Source: Desulfobulbaceae bacterium (GTDB lineage: Bacteria > Desulfobacterota > Desulfobulbia > Desulfobulbales > SURF-16). From it: DNA of 64,000 nucleotides. Below are positions 53,456 through 62,465 of the stretch, piece after piece; the first letter of the stretch is position 1; each line of letters starts with the position of its first letter. Position numbers and translations under genes: made by a program. Under the pieces are notes generated by a model. The model saw only the letters and a program-made list of their open reading frames with translations, was not told the origin of the DNA and did not search any database. Where the stretch lies: NCBI GenBank assembly GCA_020444175.1, contig JAHLLM010000008.1, positions 62,001-126,000 of the forward strand. The letters run 5' to 3'.

Positions 53456-53483
53456 GGGCGCAGGCTTGCCACGGTCTGCGCCC
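53456..53483 (+). terminator. Hairpin between adh and hdrC
   Basis: GGGCGCAG (53456-53463) pairs with CTGCGCCC (53476-53483), followed by a pyrimidine-rich tract with few consecutive T residues. It may reduce read-through from the dehydrogenase into hdr-flx, or protect the adh message. Confidence 0.6.
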
Positions 53484-53544
53484 TTCCTCCTCTTATTTTC
53501 CATTTGAAACGCTGGATGACAGCAAAAAGGCGGCTCGTAATACA

Positions 53545-54105
53545 ATGAAAGTGATCAATATTAATTTGTCTTACAATTCTGATTTTGTCTCGCAAGTTGA
53601 AGAGGAAAGCGGTCAGAAGCTCAACCTCTGCTACCAGTGCGGAAAGTGCACGGCGGGATGCCCGTACACTGCTGAATACGATATTTCCGTCAGCCAGATC
53701 ATGCGGCTTACCCAGACCGGCCAGAAGGACAAGGTTCTTCAATCAAAATCTCTGTGGCTTTGCGCCACATGCGAATCATGCACCGCCCGCTGTCCGAACA
53801 AGATTGATGTGGCGCGCATCATGGACGTGCTTCGTCATATGGCCAGGCGTGAAGGATATACCGGCATCCGTACCGTCAAGACCTTCTGGGATTCGTTTCT
53901 TAATTCGGTAAGAAGCAATGGCAGGGTTTTCGAGGTCGGCCTGCTGGCCAATTACATTTCACACACAGGAAGATTCTGGACGGATATCGGCCTTGGCCCC
54001 AAAATTCTTCCCAAAGGGAAAATTCATTTCAAACCCGTTGAAATGAAGGGCAAAAAAGAAGTCACAAAAATTTTCATGCGTTTCAAACAGGAGTCCGCAA
54101 AATGA
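53545..54105 (+). CDS. hdrC: HdrC-like iron-sulfur subunit
   Basis: A 186-residue protein with two [4Fe-4S] motifs, CYQCGKCTAGCP (about 29-40) and CATCESCTARCP (about 73-84), as in HdrC. It carries electrons between HdrA and HdrB in the cytoplasmic complex. It is the first gene of a run of seven whose starts and stops overlap or nearly so (hdrCBA-flxDCBA). The order matches the known operon of sulfate reducers. The four-base overlap with hdrB indicates translational coupling. Confidence 0.93.
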   Translation: MKVININLSYNSDFVSQVEEESGQKLNLCYQCGKCTAGCPYTAEYDISVSQIMRLTQTGQKDKVLQSKSLWLCATCESCTARCPNKIDVARIMDVLRHMARREGYTGIRTVKTFWDSFLNSVRSNGRVFEVGLLANYISHTGRFWTDIGLGPKILPKGKIHFKPVEMKGKKEVTKIFMRFKQESAK

Positions 54106-55001
54106 ATAAGCCTTTGAACTACGCCTATTACCCAGGATGTTCAAGCACGGGAACGTCCCTGGAATATGATATGTCAAGCCGGGCAGTATGCGCAGCCCTG
54201 GATATTAATTTGACCGATGTGCCTGACTGGAGCTGCTGCGGTTCCACGCCGGCCCACACCGTTGATCACAGCCTGTCTTCAGCGCTGTCGGCGCGTAATC
54301 TTGATCAGGTTGCCTCAATGGGCCTTGATTCCTGCGTCAGTCCGTGTCCAAGCTGTCTTGCCAACCTGAAAACAGCAAAACACAGAATGGAAGATGCGGG
54401 TTTCAGGGACAAGGTGAACAATCTGCTCGACAAGCCGGCAGACACACGGGTTGAAACAAAGTCCGTGCTGCAGATATTGGTGGAAGACTACGGCATTGAA
54501 AATATCAGGAAAAAAGTGGTGAAACCCCTGACAGGACTGGTTGTTGGCGCCTATTACGGCTGTATCCTCAACCGGCCGGCCGAATTAATGCAATTTGATG
54601 ACCTGGAACATCCCATGGCCATGGACAATATCATGGAAGCACTTGGGGCAACGGTTGTTCCCTTTCCGTTAAAAGTAGAATGCTGCGGCGCATCTTTTGG
54701 CATTCCACGCAAAGACGTGGTTATGAGGTTGTCCGGAAAACTTCTCGATACGGCGCATGGAATTGGAGCAATGGCCCTGGTTACGGCCTGTCCGCTCTGC
54801 CAGATGAATCTGGACATGCGTCAGAATCAGATTAATAAAGCCAATGGTTCGAAACATACCATGCCGATTTTTTATTTTACCCAGCTCATGGGCCTGGCCC
54901 TGGGGCTGCCGGAAAAAGAACTGGGCATAGGAAAACTCTGCGTCAGCCCCCGCAATGTACTTGATGCCATTGATGCGAATCTCAAGGAGAAGGCGGCATG
55001 A
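54102..55001 (+). CDS. hdrB: HdrB-like CCG-domain subunit
   Basis: A 299-residue subunit with two cysteine-rich CCG domains: cysteines in YYPGCSSTG, WSCCGSTPAHT and CVSPCPSCLANL in the first, and YYGC, ECCGASFG and CPLCQMNL in the second. In methanogens these hold the two noncubane [4Fe-4S] clusters that reduce CoM-S-S-CoB. The bacterial substrate is probably a different disulfide, for example that of DsrC, which is not encoded in this window. Overlaps hdrC and hdrA by four bases. Confidence 0.93.
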   Translation: MNKPLNYAYYPGCSSTGTSLEYDMSSRAVCAALDINLTDVPDWSCCGSTPAHTVDHSLSSALSARNLDQVASMGLDSCVSPCPSCLANLKTAKHRMEDAGFRDKVNNLLDKPADTRVETKSVLQILVEDYGIENIRKKVVKPLTGLVVGAYYGCILNRPAELMQFDDLEHPMAMDNIMEALGATVVPFPLKVECCGASFGIPRKDVVMRLSGKLLDTAHGIGAMALVTACPLCQMNLDMRQNQINKANGSKHTMPIFYFTQLMGLALGLPEKELGIGKLCVSPRNVLDAIDANLKEKAA

Positions 55002-56956
55002 AAATAGGAGTCTTTGTCTGCCATTGCGGAAGCAACATCGAGGCAACGGTTGATACCGCTGCCGTGGCTGCCGCATCCCGGGAATTCCCGGACGTGGTCT
55101 TTGCCACCGATACAATGTACACCTGTTCCGAACCGGGACAGGATGAGATCGTTGCTGCCATTAAAGAGCACAACCTTGGCGGTGTTGTTGTTGCCTCCTG
55201 CACCCCCCGCATGCACGAGCAGACCTTTCGCAGAACGGTGGAGAGGGCAGGCCTGAACCGCTACCTCTTTGAGATGGCAAATATCCGGGAGCATGTTTCC
55301 TGGATCGGCAAGGACCGTGAGTCCAACACCAACAAGTCCGTTGACCTGGTGCGCATGGCAACGGAAAAGCTGATGCGCAACCGGCCGCTCTATTCCAAGA
55401 AGTTTGACATCAATAAAAGGGTGCTGGTCATCGGCGGCGGTGTTGCCGGTATCCAGGCGGCCCTTGACTGTGCCGACGGCGGTCTTGAAGTGGTCATGGT
55501 GGAAAAAGCACCAACCATCGGCGGTAAGATGGCCAAACTGGACAAAACATTCCCCACAGTGGACTGCTCGAGCTGTATCCTCGGTCCTCGCATGGTTGAT
55601 GTGGCCCAGCATCCCAATATCACCCTGTACGCCTATTCCGAGATTGAAGAAATAAACGGCTACGTGGGTAATTTTGAGATCAAGGTCAAAAAGAAAGCAA
55701 CCTATGTGGACTGGGATTCCTGTACGGGCTGCGGTATCTGCATGGAAAAATGTCCGAGCAAAAAGGCAACAGACACTTTTAACGAGGGCATCGGCAAAAC
55801 AACGGCCATAAACATTCCCTTTCCCCAGGCCATACCGAAAAAAGCCAAGATAGATCCCGATTTCTGTACCAAGATACAGAAAGGCAAATGCGGGGTCTGC
55901 GCCAAATTATGCCCTTCCGGCTGCATAAATTATGAGATGCAGGATGAGTTTGTCACGGAAAAGGTGGGTGCCATCGTCACGGCCACTGGATTTGATCTCT
56001 TTGACTGGAGTATCTATGGAGAATATGGCGCCGGACGCTATCCCGATGTCATTACTTCACTGCAGTATGAACGGATGCTTTCTGCCTCCGGCCCCACAGG
56101 GGGGCATATCAAGCGCCCCTCTGACGGTAAGGAGCCCAAAAACGTGGTTTTCATCCAGTGCGTCGGCTCCCGGGATAAGTCGGTTGGCCGCCCTTACTGC
56201 AGCGGTTTCTGCTGTATGTATACAGCCAAGCAGGCAATTTTGACAAAAGATCACCTGCCTGATTCACAGAGCTACGTCTTTTACATGGATATCCGGGCAA
56301 TAGGGAAACTCTACGATGAGTTCACCCGCCGGGCCATGGAAGAATACGACACCAAATATATCAGGGGCCGGGTCTCCATGATCTATCCCCAGGGCGACAG
56401 GTTGCTGGTTCGCGGAGCGGACACCCTCATGGGGGCACAGGTCGAAGTGGATGCAGACCTTGTCGTGCTGGCAGTGGGTGCCGAAGCTGCCGCCGGAGCG
56501 GGCGAGCTTGCTGAAAAGCTTCGCATTTCCTACGACTCCTACGGCTTTTATATGGAGGGCCATCCGAAACTCAAACCTGTTGAGACAAACACTGCCGGTG
56601 TCTATCTTGCCGGCGCCTGCCAGGGGCCCAAGGATATTCCTTCCTCAGTCGGCCAGGGAAGTGCTGCTGCCGCCAAGGTGCTGGGACTGTTCTCCAAAGA
56701 TCAGCTGGAAAGCGATCCGCAGGTTTCCGTTGTTGATATCAAGCGCTGCATCGGCTGCGGCAAATGTATACAGACCTGTCCTTTCGGCGCTATCAAGGAA
56801 ATGGAATTCCGCGGCATGGCCAAGGCGGATGTTATCGAAACAATATGTCAGGGCTGCGGTATCTGTACGTCAACCTGCCCCCAGGGCGCAGTTCAGCTCC
56901 AGCATTTCACTGACAATCAGATACTCTCGGAGGTGAATGCATTATGCCGGTTTTAA
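54998..56956 (+). CDS. hdrA: HdrA-like flavin and iron-sulfur subunit
   Basis: A full-length 652-residue HdrA. It has an N-terminal CHCG motif, a CSSCILGPRM cluster, an FAD-binding GGGVAGIQAA (about 145-155) and ferredoxin motifs CTGCGICMEKCP and CGVCAKLCP in the middle, CIGCGKCIQTCP and CQGCGICTSTCP at the end. HdrA is the site of flavin-based electron bifurcation, splitting pairs of electrons between a disulfide and ferredoxin. It would take electrons from the Flx proteins through FlxD. The end overlaps flxD by 13 bases. Confidence 0.95.
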   Translation: MKIGVFVCHCGSNIEATVDTAAVAAASREFPDVVFATDTMYTCSEPGQDEIVAAIKEHNLGGVVVASCTPRMHEQTFRRTVERAGLNRYLFEMANIREHVSWIGKDRESNTNKSVDLVRMATEKLMRNRPLYSKKFDINKRVLVIGGGVAGIQAALDCADGGLEVVMVEKAPTIGGKMAKLDKTFPTVDCSSCILGPRMVDVAQHPNITLYAYSEIEEINGYVGNFEIKVKKKATYVDWDSCTGCGICMEKCPSKKATDTFNEGIGKTTAINIPFPQAIPKKAKIDPDFCTKIQKGKCGVCAKLCPSGCINYEMQDEFVTEKVGAIVTATGFDLFDWSIYGEYGAGRYPDVITSLQYERMLSASGPTGGHIKRPSDGKEPKNVVFIQCVGSRDKSVGRPYCSGFCCMYTAKQAILTKDHLPDSQSYVFYMDIRAIGKLYDEFTRRAMEEYDTKYIRGRVSMIYPQGDRLLVRGADTLMGAQVEVDADLVVLAVGAEAAAGAGELAEKLRISYDSYGFYMEGHPKLKPVETNTAGVYLAGACQGPKDIPSSVGQGSAAAAKVLGLFSKDQLESDPQVSVVDIKRCIGCGKCIQTCPFGAIKEMEFRGMAKADVIETICQGCGICTSTCPQGAVQLQHFTDNQILSEVNALCRF

Positions 56957-57408
56957 AAGGTAAGGAACTGCGAATTGTCGGTTTTCTCTGTAACTGGTGT
57001 TCATACGGCGGCGCTGACACCGCCGGCGTCGGACGTTTTAACCAACCAACAGACCTGCGTATCATCAGGGTTCCCTGTTCCGGCAGGATTGATCCCCTCT
57101 TTGTTGTCAAGGCCTTAATGAACGGGGCTGACGGCGTTCTGGTCTCAGGATGTCATCCCAGGGATTGCCATTATGCCGAGGGAAATTTTTATGCCCGCCG
57201 AAGGCTGGAGATAATGCAGCGATTTCTGCCCGTTCTCGGATATGAAGCCGAGCGCTTTGAATATACCTGGGTTTCAGCTTCCGAAGGCCAGCGTTGGCAG
57301 CAGGTGGTGGCATCTTTTACCGACCAGATACACAAACTCGGCCCGGCTCCAAAAATAATTGGCCCGCAAGCCGCGGATACACTCAACCAGATGGCGGCAG
57401 CCCTGTAA
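56944..57408 (+). CDS. flxD: FlxD (MvhD-like) electron transfer subunit
   Basis: A 154-residue MvhD-family protein. The cysteines lie in FLCNWCSYGGAD, VPCSGR and SGCHPRDCHY, the usual pattern for the [2Fe-2S] cluster that links a hydrogenase or Flx module to HdrA. Its start lies inside the end of hdrA. In methanogens MvhD joins the Ni-Fe hydrogenase to Hdr. Here no hydrogenase is present and the Flx proteins provide the input. Confidence 0.93.
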   Translation: MPVLKGKELRIVGFLCNWCSYGGADTAGVGRFNQPTDLRIIRVPCSGRIDPLFVVKALMNGADGVLVSGCHPRDCHYAEGNFYARRRLEIMQRFLPVLGYEAERFEYTWVSASEGQRWQQVVASFTDQIHKLGPAPKIIGPQAADTLNQMAAAL

Positions 57409-57433
57409 GTTCTAGCGTTACAAAGGAGACCAG

Positions 57434-58393
57434 GTGAAATTTCAAGAAGAACTTAAAGACAGCATCAGAAAGGCCCTGCCTGATCTGGATGTGGTCCTTG
57501 GCTGGTGCGGGAGCTTTGACCCGCTGCACGCCACGCCGCATTTTATTCGCAGGGAAGAAGATATCGACAAACTGGAGATAAGTCCGCTCAGCGTTCATAA
57601 CCTGGCAACCTACCTTCCCGGCCTGCGTGGCAAAAAGGTGGGAATCGTGGTCAAGGGATGCGACAGCCGCTCGGTGGTTGAGCTGCTCCAGGAAAATCTT
57701 ATCAACAGGGAAGATATAACCATATTCGGTTTCCCCTGCACAGGAGTCGTGGATCAGGCAAAAATAAAAAAAGCTCTGGGCCATGCAGGAAATGTCCGGA
57801 CCTGTGACATCTCTGATTCGGCGATTGTCATCCAGACCGAGGATAAAGCGCATTCTTTGACATTAACCCAGATGCTTGCCGATAAATGCCGGACCTGCCG
57901 ATATCCAGATGCGATTATCAGTGATTATTTTGTTGGAGACAAAATTGGCGAGCCCGCTCCTTTGGAGACGGATTATGCTGCATTGGAGGCCTTTGAGTCA
58001 CTTTCCGTGCCGGAGCGATTCGGCTACTGGCTCAAAGAGCTTGATCGCTGCATACGCTGTTATGCCTGCCGCAGTGCCTGCCCTTTATGCGTGTGTCGCG
58101 ATCATTGTGCGGCTGAAAGCCGTGATCCCCACTGGCTGTCCCAGGAGAACAATGTGCGCGATAAGGTGATGTTCCAGGTAATTCACGCCTATCACATGGC
58201 AGGGCGCTGTACTGAATGCGGCGAATGTCAGCGAGCCTGTCCTGTTGATATCCCTGTTCTCATGCTGAAGCAGAAAATGAACAGGGAAATCCGGGATATT
58301 TTTCAATATGAGGCCGGAGTCGATCCTGAAGCAACTCCGCCCCTTCTCTCCTTCAACATGGAAGAAGAGAATATCACAGAGAAGGAGTGGTGA
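57434..58393 (+). CDS. flxC: FlxC-like iron-sulfur protein
   Basis: A 319-residue protein. The N-terminal region (1-190) resembles the F420-hydrogenase beta-subunit/AsrA kind of fold, with KGCDSRSVVELLQE and a CRTCRYPD cysteine pair. Residues 205-280 form a double ferredoxin domain (CIRCYACRSACPLCVC and CTECGECQRACP). The GTG start at 57434 follows AAAGGAGA. It should relay electrons from FlxA/FlxB to FlxD. Naming follows the D. vulgaris operon order; assignment of the letters B and C to the two proteins rests on order only. Confidence 0.85.
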   Translation: MKFQEELKDSIRKALPDLDVVLGWCGSFDPLHATPHFIRREEDIDKLEISPLSVHNLATYLPGLRGKKVGIVVKGCDSRSVVELLQENLINREDITIFGFPCTGVVDQAKIKKALGHAGNVRTCDISDSAIVIQTEDKAHSLTLTQMLADKCRTCRYPDAIISDYFVGDKIGEPAPLETDYAALEAFESLSVPERFGYWLKELDRCIRCYACRSACPLCVCRDHCAAESRDPHWLSQENNVRDKVMFQVIHAYHMAGRCTECGECQRACPVDIPVLMLKQKMNREIRDIFQYEAGVDPEATPPLLSFNMEEENITEKEW

Positions 58394-59469
58394 TGGAACT
58401 TGTCAAATATCTGAAATCAGCGGATCTCAAGTCCTGGCTGCAAGAGCTGGCCCGGGAAAACAGGGTATTTGCTCCTCGCAATGAAGGCGACTCCGTTATT
58501 TTTGCGCCCTTTGACCCCGAGCAGGAAATAGCAATAGTGCACCCAGCAACCCTGCCGCCTAAAAAGACGGTTTTTCCCCAGAGTGAAAAGCTTGTTGATT
58601 TTACTTACAGCAAAGATCCGGAAAATTTGAGCAGGATCATGATTGACGGCAAGGAGGTTCTGCCTGAAGGGACCGCCGTTGTCTTTGGCGGGCGCCCCTG
58701 TGACGTTCGCGGTTTTACCATGTTCGACCGAGTCTATCTAGCCGAAAAATCAACCGATATCTACTACCAGGCGCGCCGGGAGAACACCACGTTTATCACC
58801 CTTGCCTGTGAAAAACCGGAAACAACCTGTTTTTGTCACTGGGTGGACAGCGGTCCGACAGACGCCACTGGTTCCGATGTTCTGGCGACAGTGGTTGACG
58901 GCGGCTATGTGCTTGAAGCTTTGTCGGATAAGGGCAGTAAACTTCTGACTTCCACGTTGCTTGAAAATGGCGAAAGCCGCAAAGATGAAGCCCGCAAAGC
59001 CCATGAAAAGGCGGCTGAACTCCTGCAGGATGCCCCTGATTTGTCCGGTGCTCCGAAAAAAGTTTTGCAGGTCTTTGATACCATGGAATTCTGGGAAGAG
59101 GCTGCCGCCAAGTGCCTGAGCTGCGGGGCCTGCGCCTATCTCTGTCCCTCCTGCTACTGTTTTAATATAACCGATGAGACGATCGGTATGAAAGGCACTC
59201 GCATACGATCATGGGATAACTGCATGTCCGCCCAGTTCACCATGGAGGCAAGCGGACATAACCCCAGGCCCACCAAGGCTCACAGGCTGAGAAACCGGGT
59301 GGGGCACAAGTTCAGCTATTATCCGGACATCCATGACGGTGTTATCTCCTGCTGCGGTTGCGGCAGATGCATCAAGAGTTGCCCCGTGGGTACCGATATC
59401 CGTGAAATTGTCCTGCAGGCCATAGAGTATGAACCGGCAGTCGGCGAGGAGCAAGCAGATGAACAATAA
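58393..59469 (+). CDS. flxB: FlxB-like iron-sulfur protein
   Basis: A 358-residue relative of anaerobic sulfite reductase subunit A. The first 230 residues include GGRPCDVRGFTMFDRVYL and ACEKPETTCFCHW, where cysteines may hold a further cluster. The C-terminal ferredoxin domain has CLSCGACAYLCPSCYCF and CCGCGRCIKSCP (about 242-335). The ATG overlaps the flxC stop (TGATG), with AAGGAG upstream. A close functional link to FlxA is expected because AsrA and AsrB pair in the same way. Confidence 0.87.
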   Translation: MELVKYLKSADLKSWLQELARENRVFAPRNEGDSVIFAPFDPEQEIAIVHPATLPPKKTVFPQSEKLVDFTYSKDPENLSRIMIDGKEVLPEGTAVVFGGRPCDVRGFTMFDRVYLAEKSTDIYYQARRENTTFITLACEKPETTCFCHWVDSGPTDATGSDVLATVVDGGYVLEALSDKGSKLLTSTLLENGESRKDEARKAHEKAAELLQDAPDLSGAPKKVLQVFDTMEFWEEAAAKCLSCGACAYLCPSCYCFNITDETIGMKGTRIRSWDNCMSAQFTMEASGHNPRPTKAHRLRNRVGHKFSYYPDIHDGVISCCGCGRCIKSCPVGTDIREIVLQAIEYEPAVGEEQADEQ

Positions 59470-60292
59470 GAATCTCTATCTTCCGGAAATGGCAACAATT
59501 AATGAGGTCATTGAGGAAACAGCAAATATCATGACCTTCCGGGTTATTTTGAACAATCCGGATGCCATGGAAAATTTCAGCTTTGAACCGGGACAGGTTG
59601 GGCAGCTCTCTTCCTTTGGCACCGGCGAGGCAACCTTTGTCATTAATTCTCCCCCCACCCGCAAGGAGTATCTGCAGTTCAGCGTCATGCGGGCCGGTGA
59701 GGTGACGAGCAAATTGCATTCCCTGAAACCGGGAGATCAGGTGGGTGTGCGCGCCCCTCTTGGCAATTATTTCCCCTATGAGGATATGAAGGGCAAGGAT
59801 ATTCTGTTCATCGGCGGTGGCATAGGTATGGCGCCGCTGCGTACCCTGCTGCTTTACATGCTCGACAACAGAAAGGATTACGGCAAAATTACCCTGCTTT
59901 ACGGAGCTCGATCTCCGGTTGACATGGCTTTTAACTACGAGGTATCCTCTTGGTTAGAGCGAGATGATTTAGAGACGCACCTGACCATTGATGCCGAGTT
60001 TGAAGGGTGGCCGCATACCGTGGGCCTTATTCCCAATGTTTTACTCGATATAGCTCCAAGCCCTGAAAACTGTGTGGCCGTCACCTGCGGCCCCCCCATT
60101 ATGATCAAGTTCACCCTGCAGGCCCTGGAAAAGCTGGGCTTTACGGATGAGCAGATCGTCACAACCCTGGAAAAAAGAATGAAATGCGGGGTTGGCCTCT
60201 GCGGTCGTTGTAACATCGGCACCAGTTATGTGTGCATGGACGGCCCTGTTTTTACGTATGCACAGCTGAAGGAGTTGCCAAACGAGCTGTAA
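59459..60292 (+). CDS. flxA: FlxA NAD(P)H:flavin oxidoreductase
   Basis: A 277-residue protein of the ferredoxin-NADP reductase/dihydroorotate dehydrogenase electron-transfer type. It has an FAD-binding beta barrel (1-105), a pyridine nucleotide domain with GGGIGMAPLRTL (about 114-125) and a C-terminal [2Fe-2S] motif CGVGLCGRC plus a later Cys. It would oxidise NADH made by the alcohol dehydrogenase and feed electrons to the Hdr complex. The ATG at 59459 lies inside the end of flxB, overlapping by 11 bases. It is the last gene of the operon. Confidence 0.92.
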   Translation: MNNKNLYLPEMATINEVIEETANIMTFRVILNNPDAMENFSFEPGQVGQLSSFGTGEATFVINSPPTRKEYLQFSVMRAGEVTSKLHSLKPGDQVGVRAPLGNYFPYEDMKGKDILFIGGGIGMAPLRTLLLYMLDNRKDYGKITLLYGARSPVDMAFNYEVSSWLERDDLETHLTIDAEFEGWPHTVGLIPNVLLDIAPSPENCVAVTCGPPIMIKFTLQALEKLGFTDEQIVTTLEKRMKCGVGLCGRCNIGTSYVCMDGPVFTYAQLKELPNEL

Positions 60293-60376
60293 TTATTTTT
60301 TGTGATTGCAGTCAGTCTGCAGCAAATTTTCTTGAGTGTTCTTATAGTATATTTTTAACATAAAAATAATGAATAC

Positions 60377-60404
60377 GTCATTTCTTGCATCTGCTCGAAA
60401 TGAC
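60377..60404 (+). promoter_or_regulatory. Inverted repeat before the aldehyde oxidoreductase gene
   Basis: GTCATTTC and GAAATGAC, perfect 8-bp arms with a 12-base spacer, 75 bp upstream of the start. It could be an operator, a terminator remnant of the flx operon or a short REP-like unit. Confidence 0.4.
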
Positions 60405-60478
60405 AGAGAAAACTGCAGACTTCTTTGTGAAAAGGCTTCAACCCTCTGAAAATCATCACCCCAAAAGGAGACAATGCT

Positions 60479-62206
60479 ATGGCTGATAAAATTTTTCGGG
60501 TCAATATGACGGATCTGACAACTTCTGTAGAAGAAGTCCCAGCCGACTGGGCAGGCCATGGTGGACGTGGTCTTACTTCTACCATTGTGGCGGCGGAGGT
60601 TCCTCCCACCTGCCATCCACTTGGCCCAAACAATAAACTTGTTTTTGCTCCGGGACTGCTTTCCGGCACTGCTGCTGCAAACTCAGGCCGTCTTTCCTGC
60701 GGAGCCAAAAGCCCGTTAACCGGGACCATCAAAGAGGCCAATGCCGGCGGCACTTCAGCCCAGCTCCTGGCCAAAGCCGGCTGCAAGGCCCTTATTATCG
60801 AAGGCCAGCCAAAGGATGATAACTGGTACAGCCTGCACATAACCCCTGGAAATATTACTCTTAACAAGGAAGAGGAAGTTGTCGGCAAAGGAAATTTTGA
60901 TGTTGTTGAAACCCTGACTGAGAGGTTGGGAAAACCTATGGGCATTATCACCATCGGTCCGGCCGGTGAAATGAAAATGGCGGCAGCCAATGTTTCCGTC
61001 AAGGATCCTGACGGCAAGATTCGTTCCTGCGGACGTGGCGGTCTTGGCGCTGTCATGGGTTCCAAACGGGTAAAATTCATCTCCGTTGATTCCATGGACG
61101 GCAAGGTCGAAATTGCCGATCCTGATAAATTTCGCGAAGCCAACAAGACCTTTGCCAAGGCCCTTGTCGATCATCCGGTCAGCCAGGCCCTCGGCACCTA
61201 CGGCACCAACGTTCTTGTCAATATCATCAATGAATCCGGCGGTCTGCCTACGCGCAACTTCTCAAGCGGCCAGTTTGAAGGCCATGAGGAGATTTCCGGT
61301 GAAACCATGCACGACCTTATCAAAGAGAGGGGCGGCAGGGTCAAGCATAACTGCCACAAGGGTTGCGTTATTCAGTGTTCCCAGGTTTTTAACGATGCCA
61401 AGAAAAAATACAAGACATCGGGTTTTGAATACGAGTCAATCTGGGCTCTTGGCGCTGACTGTGCCGTTGACAACCTTGATCATATTGCCGAGGCGGATCA
61501 CCTGCTCGATGATATCGGTATCGACTCCATAGAAACGGCTGTGGCCATAGGCGTTGCCATGGAGGCCGGAGTGCTGGAATTTGGCGACGGCGAAGGGCTT
61601 GTACGTATTTTAAGGGAAGAAGTTGCCAAGGGTACACCTCTTGGTCGCATCATCGGTGCCGGTGCCGCCACTGTTGGCCGCGCCTATGGCGTTACCCGGG
61701 TGCCGGTGGTTAAAAATCAGGCGATTCCCGCCTATGACCCCCGCGCCATCAAGGGTATCGGCATCACCTACGCCACTTCCACCCAGGGAGCTGATCATAC
61801 CATGGGCTATACCATTGCCACCAACGTTCTCGGTGTCGGCGGCTCCGTTGATCCCCTTTCCAAGGAAGGTCAGGTGGAACTCTCCCGCAACCTGCAGATT
61901 GCCACGGCTGCCATTGATTCAACCGGTATGTGCCTCTTTATTGCCTTTGCAGCCCTGGATGACACCACCTGCCTGCCGGCCCTGATTGATCTTATCAATG
62001 CCCGTTTCGGTATTTCCCTTACAGGAGATGATGTTGTGAGTCTCGGTAAATATATATTGAAAACAGAGCATGACTTTAATACGGCGGCAGGCTTTACCAA
62101 AGAGGATGACAGGCTGCCGGAATTCTTCAGTCTGGAACCGGTAGCTCCCCATAATGTTGTCTGGGATTTTGAGGGTGAGGAAATCGATACCTTCTGGGAC
62201 TTCTAA
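60479..62206 (+). CDS. aor: Aldehyde:ferredoxin oxidoreductase
   Basis: A complete 575-residue tungsten- or molybdenum-pterin enzyme. The N-terminal domain has GGRGLTSTI and SGRLSCGAKSPLTGTIKEANAGG, which bind the two pterins. The [4Fe-4S] ligands include NCHKGCVIQC and the Cys in DSTGMCLF. It oxidises aldehydes to acids and reduces ferredoxin. AAAGGAG lies upstream of the ATG. It follows the alcohol dehydrogenase-Hdr-Flx operon by 186 bp, so it would consume the aldehyde that operon produces. A GC-rich hairpin follows the gene. Confidence 0.96.
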   Translation: MADKIFRVNMTDLTTSVEEVPADWAGHGGRGLTSTIVAAEVPPTCHPLGPNNKLVFAPGLLSGTAAANSGRLSCGAKSPLTGTIKEANAGGTSAQLLAKAGCKALIIEGQPKDDNWYSLHITPGNITLNKEEEVVGKGNFDVVETLTERLGKPMGIITIGPAGEMKMAAANVSVKDPDGKIRSCGRGGLGAVMGSKRVKFISVDSMDGKVEIADPDKFREANKTFAKALVDHPVSQALGTYGTNVLVNIINESGGLPTRNFSSGQFEGHEEISGETMHDLIKERGGRVKHNCHKGCVIQCSQVFNDAKKKYKTSGFEYESIWALGADCAVDNLDHIAEADHLLDDIGIDSIETAVAIGVAMEAGVLEFGDGEGLVRILREEVAKGTPLGRIIGAGAATVGRAYGVTRVPVVKNQAIPAYDPRAIKGIGITYATSTQGADHTMGYTIATNVLGVGGSVDPLSKEGQVELSRNLQIATAAIDSTGMCLFIAFAALDDTTCLPALIDLINARFGISLTGDDVVSLGKYILKTEHDFNTAAGFTKEDDRLPEFFSLEPVAPHNVVWDFEGEEIDTFWDF

Positions 62207-62223
62207 TCCGATAATCATACTAA

Positions 62224-62273
62224 GCCCTCTGCCTCTATTCGGAGCCCCTCCTTATCGAATACCGGCAGAGGGC
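62224..62273 (+). terminator. Hairpin after the aldehyde oxidoreductase gene
   Basis: GCCCTCTGCC pairs perfectly with GGCAGAGGGC, and inside it TATTCG pairs with CGAATA. The structure is strong, but there is no T-tract after it. Confidence 0.6.
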
Positions 62274-62465
62274 GGATGTATTCATACTGTAACTATTCAG
62301 CTGCACCCCATCTTTGAACGATCAGGCCCCCTCACATAGGCGGGCTATAGCCTCGCAGGCCTGCTTGTCCAAATCTGAGGCACATCTGAAAAGTTACGGT
62401 TTGGAGTTGAGGCCTATTTAGAGTCCTCGCTGAATAAATACTACATACTTACCGCGACATTCATC

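Noticed and set aside
56944-60292. Methyl viologen-type hydrogenase linked to Hdr
   Set aside because: An MvhD-like protein is present, but no Ni-Fe hydrogenase subunits; the following genes are Flx-type flavin and FeS proteins.
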